NCBI GenBank assembly: GCA_956465555.1
Contig: OY101115.1
Location: forward strand, 806,001 to 870,000
Source: Nitzschia sp. pyKryTriq1
Taxonomy: Eukaryota > Bacillariophyta > Bacillariophyceae > Bacillariales > Bacillariaceae
Direction: 5' to 3'
DNA length: 64,000 nucleotides
Positions 17,173 to 26,512 of the stretch are shown here, piece by piece. The notes below the pieces were generated by a model that did no database searches, was not told the DNA's origin, and saw nothing but the letters and a program-made list of their open reading frames with translations. The translations under genes and the position numbers were made by a program. How positions within the stretch are numbered: position 1 is the first letter of the stretch; each line of letters starts with the position of its first letter.

Positions 17173-18564
17173 TCAGTGCCCCACCGCCAAACAATGTTGT
17201 GATAGCGACCGACTGTTTGAAAAGACACGACGGCACCTTGTACATCTCCACTCATTTCGCAATCGATCTTCGGAAAACAACCGTCGCTCTACTACATAAA
17301 ACTGCTCGAGTCCAGCATAATTCAGGAGATCGAAAAGAGCGTGCAACTCGTCCTGTGGCGATGCTCCTTCGGGCAATAAACACTTGCTTGTGGTAGCAGA
17401 AGCAGCAGCTTGACTACAGAATCCCAGCACCAGTCTCACCCAAGCTTCGGCTTGTTGGATATCTTGCACTCCTCCGTGCTGCCGAAATTCTATTGTGGAA
17501 GGGCGGGCCGGTTTGGCGAGATTGGTCAAATTCAATTTGCGGTAGCGATCTGGATTCATCCAACGCACTAAATCAGCCTTGGAGTTGATCCGTTGTATAC
17601 AATCCCATCGTTGTTGACTAGAGCGTTCTCCGAATGACAGTCGATTGGATTGGCAGTATTGATTAGTGTTGCGTCGGTTCGGGGGAACCAGCAAGTCAAA
17701 GGCGTTCTCGACGGAACAAAACGTTTGAGAAATTCGCCGCAACGCTGGTAAACTCTCTAGCGGACTCCCGCGTTCGGCATCGACATGGACATGAAATCCA
17801 CAACTGTTATTGGTGGCAATCCCTATACGCCGAATATGATCTAAAATCGTCCTGAACGACTGCAACCCTTCTTCTCCTTGCAGCACGGGCGACACCAGCT
17901 CACAGGTCAGATCACGGCTGGGTTGATTCTCAGAGATGCTCGCGTCAGTAACAATCTTCCAGTAGTCTGTCGTCTCATGCGTGTATCCACAATATCGAAC
18001 ATGGGGTGGACCCAACCGGTGCAAGTCACGAGCTATCGATTCGAGAGTAAATCCATCTCGCTTTCCATTGGGAATGAGCAACTCGAGTTCTACACCAAAT
18101 CGCAGGTTGGGGAGTTTTGAAAAGACCAAGACGTGGGCGGGAGGTTTGGATCCACAAGCCCCGCAGGCCGGCTCATAGGGGAGATTTGTGAAAGTACACT
18201 GATGGCAATCCCACGATCCTTGCGATTGCTCACGCAACTGGCTGGCGGACATGGCTTGAGATTCCGAAAGTGCCTGCGAAGTCAAAACGACTTCTGTATG
18301 ACGAGCCAGCTCTTTCGAGACGGCTAAGGCCGAAGCGAATTCATTTTCTTCATTACGCTCCTCCTGGGCTGATAGTTCTCGCGAGACGGCGAGTGCAGAC
18401 GCTAGCTCATTCTCCTCGATTTCTTTCTGTCGACGCACAGCTTCCGACTGAATGGATTGTTGGATCGCATTGGCTATTTCGGCTTCTACTTTTTCCTGAC
18501 GACTACGCTCAAGGGCTTCCTGTTCCGCCAAGATATATGCATAATCTATCTCATCGTCTTCCAT
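17173..18564 (-). CDS. Amidoligase-like enzyme with UIMs, NZF and C2H2 fingers
   Basis: 463 aa, intronless, ATG at 18564. Residues 1-110 are a charged helix with three ubiquitin-interacting-motif cores (Ala-x3-Ser at A33/S37, A57/S61, A79/S83, each after acidic residues). Residues 118-139 form a RanBP2/NZF finger (W118, C120, C123, C134, C137) with the Thr-Phe pair that marks ubiquitin-binding NZFs. Residues 155-400 match the COOH-NH2 ligase (putative amidoligase) fold: FGVELEL at 156, VTDAS near 205, CELVSP at 221, GFHVHVD at 256 and TIEFRQH at 357, the metal- and ATP-binding positions. C441, C444, H457 and H463 form a C2H2 finger at the very end. The family forms ATP-dependent amide bonds; here the target may be ubiquitinated protein (inference). 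Glutamate-cysteine ligase is the alternative but the size does not fit. Confidence 0.85.
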   Translation of the reverse strand: MEDDEIDYAYILAEQEALERSRQEKVEAEIANAIQQSIQSEAVRRQKEIEENELASALAVSRELSAQEERNEENEFASALAVSKELARHTEVVLTSQALSESQAMSASQLREQSQGSWDCHQCTFTNLPYEPACGACGSKPPAHVLVFSKLPNLRFGVELELLIPNGKRDGFTLESIARDLHRLGPPHVRYCGYTHETTDYWKIVTDASISENQPSRDLTCELVSPVLQGEEGLQSFRTILDHIRRIGIATNNSCGFHVHVDAERGSPLESLPALRRISQTFCSVENAFDLLVPPNRRNTNQYCQSNRLSFGERSSQQRWDCIQRINSKADLVRWMNPDRYRKLNLTNLAKPARPSTIEFRQHGGVQDIQQAEAWVRLVLGFCSQAAASATTSKCLLPEGASPQDELHALFDLLNYAGLEQFYVVERRLFSEDRLRNEWRCTRCRRVFSNSRSLSQHCLAVGH

Positions 18565-18973
18565 GTTTTAATCCTGCTGAAACCACCACTTTTGCTCCAT
18601 GTCATCATAGACGCAGCAACGCTCAAATCTCAAATTCTCATTTTGCCGTGTTCACAGGGTTGAGCGAGTCTCAATTTTTTGCGCGCGCGGGGGAATACAG
18701 TATGAATACTGCAAGCGTACTTCGTACCGGTATGTACTACTGTATTACGGCTGTCAGACCCCCTTATATTTTGGGGCCCCCAACTTGCGTGACTACAAAA
18801 TCCAAGCAGAAATCCACAATCCAAAAGCGACGACGATCTATGATGCATGTACTATGTAGTCTACGAGGAGTATGATGAAGAATGATGATGGGCGAAGATC
18901 GAAGATGCCAGGAAGAGATAGAAGTATACAGAGATAGATTGTATCACCCTCTTGCTGTCACAGATCCAACCCA
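18565..18973. promoter_or_regulatory. Shared divergent promoter region
   Basis: 409 bases between the divergent amidoligase and glutaredoxin starts. It contains one short GTACCGGTATGTAC word near 18725 and a purine-rich leader (18865-18930). No specific operator can be supported. Confidence 0.4.
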
Positions 18974-19431
18974 ATGACTTCAGTCGCTGAGTTACTGGCG
19001 AAACAAAGTCCAAAGCGACAGTCCGATGCAAAAAGAACTTCTCAAATCCATGAGCAATGTGCTGATTCACAAGATACCAGTAAGATGATTATACCAGAGA
19101 TCCAATCACTGATATTGTAGATTCGCATCCAATTATCGTGTTTTCCAAAGCATATTGTCCCTATTGTCGACAAGCCAAAATGGCCCTCCAAAGTGTCCCG
19201 AAGCTCGAATTTCAAGTGATCGAAATGGACGATGGGTGCCATGAGGGCTGGCAAGCACAGGTGGCTCAAGTCGCCAAGTCCGTCGGAGCAAAGGAAGTTG
19301 CAAACAACAATACCATGAGCGTACCCAAGATCTTTGTGAATCAGATATACGTAGGCGGGGCAGATGACCTCGCCGATATGTTTACGGACGGCCGACTTTC
19401 AGACATGCTAGGACGAGCGCTCTATCCTTGA
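18974..19431 (+). CDS. Dithiol glutaredoxin (CPYC)
   Basis: Exons 18974-19079 and 19121-19431, joined across a 41-base GTAAGA...TAG intron, give 138 aa. The intron is required: reading through hits a TAG. The join yields NSHPIIVFSKAYCPYC, the typical glutaredoxin beta strand and CPYC active site. Downstream MSVPKIFVNQIYVGG is the cis-Pro loop that binds glutathione, followed by the GGADDL motif. It reduces disulfides and glutathionylated proteins using glutathione. The N-terminal 38 residues are polar and without a clear signal, so cytosolic location is likely. The insert in the middle (KSVGAKEVANNN) is slightly longer than usual. Confidence 0.9.
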
Positions 19432-19571
19432 GACATGTACACAGGTACCGATCGAAGACTTTAGTAGAGTGGATATGGTATACCGGTAGTGTATAGTCGA
19501 TAGAACTGTGCGAAGTGATTCTGAAGTAGCTCATGCTAGGCACCTTGTAAAACGAAATTTGATTTCTATGT

Positions 19572-20549
19572 CTAGAAATCGGACCGGCCAGAACCTGCCT
19601 GCTCTGGCATGCTGTACATCAGAAAGTGAGCAACATCTCCACTTTCGGTCGACTCTACTTCCTCAGCTGTTATTACCAGTAGACCATCACCCTTAACCTC
19701 ACAGGCATCGTGCTTATCGAGGTATTGCCCATTCACCTGAATCCCACCTTCGATGCAAAGAAGGTAGGCTTGTCGGCCGGCAGGAAGGTTGATGGTCACC
19801 GATTTTCCCAATTCTAACTCTGATGCATATCCATCAACGCTCTGGTTGATTTTGACTGGGGTTACCACTTGTGTATCGTCAACGCTCGAAACTAAATGAT
19901 GCGCTTGATTCCGTCGGGCCTCTGTCGTAGTGCTTCCATCCATGGATCCATAGTTCGGTTCGAGCCCGCCAGACTTGGGAACGATCCAAGTTTGAATGAA
20001 TCGCAGAGGAGTGTCCCCAAGATTGTGTTCTGAATGTCTAACACCAGTACCAGCTGTCATAAATTGAATGGATCCTCGGCCAAGTGACTCTTTCGTCCCC
20101 ATGCTGTCTTGATGAGTCAACTTTCCGTGGACGACGTACGTCAAAATCTCCGCGTTACTGTGCCCGTGTGTGCCAAACCCACGGTGGGGCTGAACTAAAT
20201 CATCGTTCATGACTCTCAATACTCCAAAGTTGTTGTTGCCATTATTTGTGTATTCGGCGAATGAGAAATGAAATCTAGACTTGAGCCAGTTGGTGTTGGT
20301 CCATGACGGATCATTTTCCTCATTTTCCTTGTTGCCGAACCACCTTGGGTCTGGTTCTGAGACGTATAGTTTCGAGTTTGGGATCACTCTAACACTAGGC
20401 TCGACACCAGAAGCCTCACAAGAAGCCGTAGACGCAGTGGAGGTGGGGAAGCTAGTTGCAGGTAATGGGTGGGCAATACAAAAAACAGCTGTCAGGATAG
20501 CCCCGACGGTGTGAAGACGGCGTGTTTCAAGTGCTGGCTTAGCAACCAT
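19572..20549 (-). CDS. Pirin-family bicupin with presequence
   Basis: 325 aa, ATG at 20549. The N-terminal cupin holds the pirin metal site (GFGTHGHSNAEILTYV and RHSEHN, giving His, His, His and Glu ligands), followed by the second cupin, which has lost such ligands. This is closest to YhhW-type pirins, some of which oxidise quercetin; others act as iron-dependent redox sensors or transcription cofactors. Residues 12-34 are hydrophobic and end ATSFPTS, like a signal peptide followed by a diatom plastid Phe motif, so plastid or secretory location is predicted. It is convergent with the glutaredoxin gene (140 bases between stops). Substrate unknown. Confidence 0.85.
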   Translation of the reverse strand: MVAKPALETRRLHTVGAILTAVFCIAHPLPATSFPTSTASTASCEASGVEPSVRVIPNSKLYVSEPDPRWFGNKENEENDPSWTNTNWLKSRFHFSFAEYTNNGNNNFGVLRVMNDDLVQPHRGFGTHGHSNAEILTYVVHGKLTHQDSMGTKESLGRGSIQFMTAGTGVRHSEHNLGDTPLRFIQTWIVPKSGGLEPNYGSMDGSTTTEARRNQAHHLVSSVDDTQVVTPVKINQSVDGYASELELGKSVTINLPAGRQAYLLCIEGGIQVNGQYLDKHDACEVKGDGLLVITAEEVESTESGDVAHFLMYSMPEQAGSGRSDF

Positions 20550-21363
20550 GACGGTTTATTTGGAACGATATTGGATACTTTGAACACCCAATCAAACCAG
20601 TGTTGGAGCTTTTCAACTGCTTTATAAGATATTTTTGTCAAGTGCCAATCCAAGCATGAATAAGGCAACCCATCATCTTGGATGAGACGAGATACTAGGA
20701 GAAGACGAAATAATATTATTCTGCACAAAATACGAAACACATCATGGTGTTGTGTTGTTGGTCGTGGTTTCTCCAGAGAACCATACCCAACGGGTTTCTC
20801 GCACCTCTCTCCTCAGCCGGCCGCACTCCCCAAGCACGAAGTTATAGTCGATCTACTCGTCTTGGTCCTGTTGATCGTACGGGCTGCAAGCTGTAAGCCG
20901 CCTGCTTGCGAATTCGAATAGTGTACAGTACCGGAAGCTCTCTAGAGTAGGGTCTTTTCTCTAAATCATCTTTACCGGTACACTGTAGTCCTTCTGTACC
21001 TAGTACTCTCTTATTAGAGAGAGTGAGAGCTCTACTCTCTCTCTCTCTCTCTAGCTAGAGAGTATATCGTAAAGCAGCGAAAAAGTGCTCTGTCTAATTT
21101 AGTTGCTAACAGGTACCTGGTCGAGAGCAATTAATCGCTCTCTTGCGCCGGAAGACGATAGTAGCCACGCCAGTCAGTCCACCGATTGATTCAGTGGACT
21201 CTTTTCACCGTAAGGGAGAGAGTACAAGTACTGTAGTAGTACGAGCTAGAGAGATCTAGCAGAAAGGTTAAATGACAACAACTTCTTGTTCGAGGAATAT
21301 CTATTGTAGTATCTAATTTTATTAATTCAATAATGCACAAAGGTAAAGGGGCCCAAGATGTCC
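20550..21363. other. Intergenic spacer with GAGA and CTAG tracts
   Basis: No gene seen. 20920-21060 and 21215-21260 are rich in GTACCGGTAC, CTAGAG and (CT)n, with a (CT)n run at about 21033-21052. Confidence 0.55.
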
Positions 21364-23319
21364 CTACAGGTATCGGAGTCCTCCAGAGTAGTCTTCGATT
21401 TCGTTGTCCGATGCTTTCGAGTAAGCCTCAGGAGCATTCTCCAAGTTGAATGTATAGTTCGGTCGGATGTATCCATATTCATAGACAGGGTCATAATTGC
21501 TGGTCCACTTCTTATCATTGCAGTTTGGATCGCTGTCGGTGCAGCATTGGGTGCAGCATCGGCATTCGATCTCTGCTCGCTCGCCATTTTCACCGGGGTA
21601 GCAATCAGCAATGAAATGAGCTGGATTCACATTCTCGCTATCGCAAACAGCGTTGGCGTTGCCTGTGAGCGAGTTGCCATCCAACAACAGGACTGTAAGG
21701 TGGTGCATGTTTTGGAGTTGGGTCGGGATGGTTCCGGTGAGTTTGTTGCGATTCAACAGCAAATGGTCCAAGCTGCGGCAGAGACCAATCCAGGACGGAA
21801 TGGTTCCTGTCAACTCATTGGCATCCAGATCGAGGAGCTGCAAGTTTGTGAGCTCACCAATCCACTCAGGAATGGTACCAATCATGTTGTTGCTCTTCAT
21901 AGACAAGTCTTTAAGGTTGGTAAGCTTGCCGAGACCCATCATTTGCTGCGCTTCAAATTTATTACCGGAAGTCGCCAAGTATTGCAAGTTGGTCATCCCC
22001 GTGATGGTATCTGGGATCTTGCCCGCAAAATCATTGAAGGACAGGTCCAAGTGCTTGAGACTCTTCAAAAACGCGATGCGGTCGGGAATAGTACCGAAAA
22101 GTGCAGTATCGTGTGCGGCCAAATACTCCAGCTTGTTGTTCTCGAAAATTTCATCGGGGAAACTGCCAAACATTTGATTATTCCCGTGAATGTCCAAGAC
22201 TTGCAAGTTGGGGTGGTTAAGCAAGTCGACTGGAAGGCTGAGTTCCAAGGAATTGTTAGACACGTCCAATTCCATCAACTTCGGCCAGTTGAAGCTGTGA
22301 AGGTTTCCAGTCAAAGCGTTGTTTTCCAAGTAGAGAGCTTCAAGGTTGCTGAGTTTCTTCAATTTTTCAATGCTTCCTGTGAAACCATTGTTGCCATCGA
22401 GGCCCAAGATACGAAGGTCCGTCAAAGATTCAATGCTGTCGGGGATTTCTCCGTGCATTTTGTTGTCACCGAGTGCCAATGTGGTCAATGCCGTCATCTC
22501 GCCGATCCAGTTGGGGATGGTACCCATCATTCCGCTTTTCATGAGAGCAATGCTCTTCAGATTGGTCAACTTTCTGAGTGTGTCAGGAACAAATCCACCG
22601 ATTTGGTTGTAATGCATGTGCAAGACTTGGAGTTCCGACAAGTGCCCAATCTCCATGGGAATACCGCCTCCAACAAGGTTGTTCCAGGATAGGTCGACTT
22701 CGACAACATAGCCATCCTCGTTACATATGACACCTTGACGCACGGTCTTCCCAGCTTCCGTCTTGAAGTATTCGTTCCAGTCACAATGGTCAATGCCGGA
22801 AAGGAATTTGAGGTGAGAAGTCCATTGGGGACCGCCAAAGTGATAGTAGATAAGGGCCAAGACGTAACGTTCGACGAGTCTCTTAGCGTCAGCGTCATTT
22901 GTTCCTAACTGAAGCGTATCGCCGTCCGCAATGAAGGCGGTGGCCGAGTGGTGGGGAGAGCCAACTAGCCGGAGGTCCGGCAACGCCGAGATTTGGTTGC
23001 TGAAGAGGAAGTCTTCGATGAGTAGGGTGCGCCCGACGGGATTAGAGACGCCTTCCAATTTGTTGTCTCGCTTATTTCTGGTTGCCACAGCAACTCCGGT
23101 GATTGACAAAAGGAGAATCGTAAAGGCACCAGCGGCGTACATGAGTTTCCTCTTGGAGCTTCCATGGACTTGGATATTGTTGTTCGCCTTGTATTCCTCG
23201 ACGTTCGGGAGTTGGTCGTGTTGGACTTCAGCATCGTCGATTTCTTCAACGACGAAGGTATCGGGTCCAGGAGTATTTTCCTCCTGGTCATCAGAGGTGA
23301 AATTGCTGGAAGAAGTCAT
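21364..23319 (-). CDS. LRR type II membrane protein, diatom-type
   Basis: Proposed start ATG at 23319 (MTSSSNFTSDD, 651 aa); an in-frame ATG at 23439 would add 40 residues of leader-like sequence. An acidic cytosolic N-terminus of about 55 residues is followed by one membrane segment (about 59-80, LMYAAGAFTILLLSITGVAVAT) preceded by Lys/Arg, so the rest is outside. Then comes an LRR cap with Cys and a Trp-rich 'YHFGGPQWT' motif, and about 12-15 plant-type LRRs (Leu-x-x-Leu-x-Leu-x-x-Asn-x-Leu-x-Gly-x-Ile-Pro). A Cys-rich region (CRCCTQCC) closes the array. No kinase domain is present, so any signalling needs a partner. Adhesion or pattern recognition is plausible. Confidence 0.88.
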   Translation of the reverse strand: MTSSSNFTSDDQEENTPGPDTFVVEEIDDAEVQHDQLPNVEEYKANNNIQVHGSSKRKLMYAAGAFTILLLSITGVAVATRNKRDNKLEGVSNPVGRTLLIEDFLFSNQISALPDLRLVGSPHHSATAFIADGDTLQLGTNDADAKRLVERYVLALIYYHFGGPQWTSHLKFLSGIDHCDWNEYFKTEAGKTVRQGVICNEDGYVVEVDLSWNNLVGGGIPMEIGHLSELQVLHMHYNQIGGFVPDTLRKLTNLKSIALMKSGMMGTIPNWIGEMTALTTLALGDNKMHGEIPDSIESLTDLRILGLDGNNGFTGSIEKLKKLSNLEALYLENNALTGNLHSFNWPKLMELDVSNNSLELSLPVDLLNHPNLQVLDIHGNNQMFGSFPDEIFENNKLEYLAAHDTALFGTIPDRIAFLKSLKHLDLSFNDFAGKIPDTITGMTNLQYLATSGNKFEAQQMMGLGKLTNLKDLSMKSNNMIGTIPEWIGELTNLQLLDLDANELTGTIPSWIGLCRSLDHLLLNRNKLTGTIPTQLQNMHHLTVLLLDGNSLTGNANAVCDSENVNPAHFIADCYPGENGERAEIECRCCTQCCTDSDPNCNDKKWTSNYDPVYEYGYIRPNYTFNLENAPEAYSKASDNEIEDYSGGLRYL

Positions 23320-24367
23320 GATGATGTTTTCTGTTTTGCGATTGTTCAATTTGTGAGTTTGTGAGACAGATAAAAAATGATCCATATCCCTGTCGACAGA
23401 CCGCGGAGAAACACTTCTGGCACAAATCGATGTCTTCATTTAACGTAGTATTCTTCCGACAACGCTAAAACATTCTCCGAATTCCAAGCATAATGCCGTC
23501 AATGCCAAATTGAAATTCGACAAAAAATGACCGATGGCAGTTGATAGTTGTGCACTTGCCAGTTGTGATGGCCCGAGGAGGAGTCGCGAGTACAAGTAGT
23601 CATCACACTCGGATTAGTCAGCTTTGCGTTCCCGTTTCCCCCGGTCTGTCGGTCTTGTAACACTTCACTTTTTGTGCGCGCAGCGTCGTGCGTCGTGAGC
23701 TATTCGGGCGCTGCGTCTTAGTACCAGTACATACTTGTACTGTTACTGTACGGTACTCGTACCAGGTACTGTACGTACCTGGTACAGAAGGACGCTGGGT
23801 ACGGTACAAGTACTGTAACGGAACCGGTCTACCGTACAGTACCAGGTGTACTGGTACTGTACCGGTACGGTACCTGGTACGAGAGGTGTGTGTGGAGTTT
23901 GGGCCCGTCATTGGAAAGTCGACGTGTATGCTCTCGTAGAAATTCTACGTAAAACCCGTGTCACAGGTTTGCCTTGTAGGATTCGCCATCCGACGACGCA
24001 CACCACCAACACCTTGTGACGAGCAAATCAGCAAGCACCACATACGACGGTCATTGCTTACTTCTTTGCACGACGATCGGAAGCATCATCATCATCATCA
24101 TCATTTATCCTCGAACGAACGAACAGGTCGGTGAGTGGTCGAAAAGGAGGAGTCGTCTACGAAGTCTAGAGGACCACGTCGTCGTCGGCATTTTCAATTC
24201 CAACGACGAGATTTTTTGCACATCTATCCCTGGAGGTGTGCTTGTTGACTGATTCTTGTCGTCACTTACTCTGCCTTCTTTGAAACAATTTGCTTTGCAG
24301 TCGCAGCGCTCGGTGTTCTCTCTTTGAATTTGTTTTTCAAGTACAGTACCAGCATTGACAAATATAA
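23320..24367. promoter_or_regulatory. Divergent promoter region packed with GTAC palindromes
   Basis: Lies between the divergent LRR and carrier genes. By hand count about 21 GTAC tetramers fall within roughly 165 bases (23725-23888), many as GGTACC or ACCGGT. A (CAT)n microsatellite follows at about 24083-24104. The last 120 bases are probably the carrier's leader. No ORF in it is convincing. Confidence 0.5.
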
Positions 24368-25333
24368 ATGTCTCTCAAGTCCATGTCCATGTCTCTCTTC
24401 CCCGAGGACTACTTTGTGGTGAAAAAGTCGGGCCTCTCGCAATTCCAGGCCATGAGTGCCTACTTGGGAGGCTCGGCGTTCCAAACCATCATGGACAACC
24501 CCGTGACGGCCTACCGTCAGCTCGTGCAACAATATGCCAAGGGCCTGGACGGCAAGCCCGTCGACCCCAAGATTGCAAGTGCCGAGGCTCAAGCCGTCTT
24601 CAAGGCCCACCCCGTCTCTGCCTCCTTGTCTGGAGTCGGACCGCGATTGGTCGGCGTTGGATTCAAGCGAATCCCTAAATTTGGTGTTTTGCTTGGAATC
24701 TCCTTCTTTTTGGGCGAATCCGAGTCGCCCGGTTTCATTGCTGCCACTGGCGCCAGTATCTTGAGTGCCCCCTTCATCAACCCCATTCGAATGATCGAAA
24801 AGCAACAACGTGCTTACTTCAAACAAACTGGCGCCACCAAGCCCATCATGGAAATTCTACGAGAGTCGGCAGCCCAGCGCTTTGCCCCGCTCTTCCGTGG
24901 AACCGTCCCCCTTATGGGCCACTCGTTGGCTTCTGCCACGCTCGGTCTTGTCGGGCAACCCCGTCTGCAAAAGTACATCCAATCAGAGCTTGGAGAAAAA
25001 AGTGGCTTGGGTCGATCGGCCACTGGGCTCGTCGCTTCTGCCGTGGTCAGTCCCATCTATGTCGTCGTCACAAATCCTCTCTCTCGTTTGGAAGTTATCA
25101 TGCAAACATCCAAGATTTCCGGCAAGAGCATTTCTGTCGTTGAAGCCGTCAAGGAAATGATCCAAGATTCAGCTCAATTCGGTCTTCGTGGAATCTTCCG
25201 AGGACAGGGTATTGGTATTTTCAAGGCCGTCATCAGTTTGACACTCTTCCATGAAGGTCGTCACTTCATGCAAGATGCCTTCAAGCAATACAATATCGAC
25301 AATGGATACTTTGACCCCGCTACCGCCATGTAG
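24368..25333 (+). CDS. Mitochondrial carrier family-like protein
   Basis: 321 aa, intronless, ATG at 24368. Three related segments of about 100 residues can be seen, each with two hydrophobic helices. Signature motifs are degenerate: NPVTAYRQLVQQ, NPIRMIEKQQ and NPLSRLEVIMQ stand where the family has Px[D/E]xx[K/R]x[K/R]xQ, so the acidic residue of the matrix salt-bridge network is replaced in the repeats. GLRGIFRGQGIG matches the Gly-rich even-helix motif. Such proteins carry metabolites or nucleotides across mitochondrial or other organelle inner membranes; the substrate cannot be read here. The divergent motifs suggest a specialised or non-transporting member. Confidence 0.75.
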   Translation: MSLKSMSMSLFPEDYFVVKKSGLSQFQAMSAYLGGSAFQTIMDNPVTAYRQLVQQYAKGLDGKPVDPKIASAEAQAVFKAHPVSASLSGVGPRLVGVGFKRIPKFGVLLGISFFLGESESPGFIAATGASILSAPFINPIRMIEKQQRAYFKQTGATKPIMEILRESAAQRFAPLFRGTVPLMGHSLASATLGLVGQPRLQKYIQSELGEKSGLGRSATGLVASAVVSPIYVVVTNPLSRLEVIMQTSKISGKSISVVEAVKEMIQDSAQFGLRGIFRGQGIGIFKAVISLTLFHEGRHFMQDAFKQYNIDNGYFDPATAM

Positions 25334-26070
25334 GCAGTGTTCGTACAGTACCTACCTGTATGCGTGTGTGATTGCGGAACGCTATATTACTTGGATGAAT
25401 ATGTCCACATGCTGATTGTGCAAACTGTTGGAAAGGGACTGCATACAGAAGCAGGAGCACTCAATATTAATTTCTCATCTAGATCTTTTCACACCTCAAA
25501 AGAATGTTTGCATACTCTTGTTGTTACTCGTAGTCTACTATTGATTCTTCGTGGAGAGAAAAGGAATGCATTCCTCTCACACTTCATGAGATTGATGCGA
25601 TAAAGGAAAGATACAGTACCGGTACTGTACCAGTACGAACCGGTAGATCTCAAAAGTCGACGTCGGCTTGCCTGCCGCGCGGATGTATCCGTGCTGGCGG
25701 AGGACGAACAGACGCTGTTCGTGACTGCGGCGCGAGACTCACCACTCACTCATCTCGAGATGCAGGCTACGCGCATGCAACGCGGACGAGACGACCAGGC
25801 AGGAGTAATGCATACCGGTACAAGTACCGGTCCAGGAGACGACAATGACAATGGTAAAGAGTACCGGTACAAGTACCAGTACCTGTAGTTGTACTGTACG
25901 AGCACTCGTAACGATTACTCCTTTCATTTCTGTCCTCATAGCAATATACTGCTCTCCTCGATAGAGACCGCAGCTGTTCCAGAACATCCATAAAAGCTTG
26001 GTTTGGCTTTCGTGTCCATACGCACACCAACACTCTTTTATTCACATTCGTAGACTAGCCAAAAGCCACC
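25334..26070. other. Intergenic spacer with GTACCGGTAC words
   Basis: No gene seen. 25612-25650 and 25815-25900 are dense in GTACCGGTAC and TACCAGTAC. The last 60 bases are the leader of the small membrane protein. Confidence 0.55.
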
Positions 26071-26355
26071 ATGTTTCGTTGGATGTTCCATTGGGACTCC
26101 GACCTAAACTACAAATGGATTTCAACACTTTACAGTCTAGCCTGTGTAGCGTCGATAGCTCTGTATGGTCTCGAGAAATTTGGAAGTCAGCCTCAAAATA
26201 AATGGGTTGCTAATTTGAATGGGGTCTACATTGCATTTGCACCATATTTGCCGTGCTTACTGTGGGTGCTGCTTACGCAGGTTTTTCGACAGAAACAAAC
26301 AAGGCCAACGTCGTCGACGACCACTACAAGTAATGAGACCAAGAAAGAGCAGTAG
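26071..26355 (+). CDS. Small two-pass membrane protein
   Basis: 94 aa. The ATG sits in an ideal context (GCCACCATG). Two hydrophobic segments at about 19-36 and 51-68 are separated by a short polar loop, and the tail is Thr/Ser/Lys-rich. I do not recognise the family; its size and layout fit small ER or organelle membrane subunits. It lies between the carrier gene and the large PHD gene without shared features. The good start context and membrane pattern support a real gene, but no homology supports it. Confidence 0.55.
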   Translation: MFRWMFHWDSDLNYKWISTLYSLACVASIALYGLEKFGSQPQNKWVANLNGVYIAFAPYLPCLLWVLLTQVFRQKQTRPTSSTTTTSNETKKEQ

Positions 26356-26512
26356 TCATGCTAGTAGTAGTGTATATAATTTGGGTGATGTATCATTGTA
26401 CCCACGATTCTTCAGAAGTTTTTCACGGCTATGGGTCTTCGTCAGACGCCATGCCGCCAACCGGGTTGTCCAGGGTTACTTCTTCTTCGCCTCCTGGCGT
26501 ATTACCATCATC

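Noticed and set aside
17173-18564. Glutamate-cysteine ligase
   Set aside because: The core is too short and the E-L-V-S-P and G-F-H-V-H motifs fit the amidoligase branch better.
21358-22692. 444-codon open frame on the plus strand
   Set aside because: It is the mirror of the LRR array on the minus strand; periodic Leu codons keep the opposite frame open. The minus frame has a membrane anchor and true repeats.
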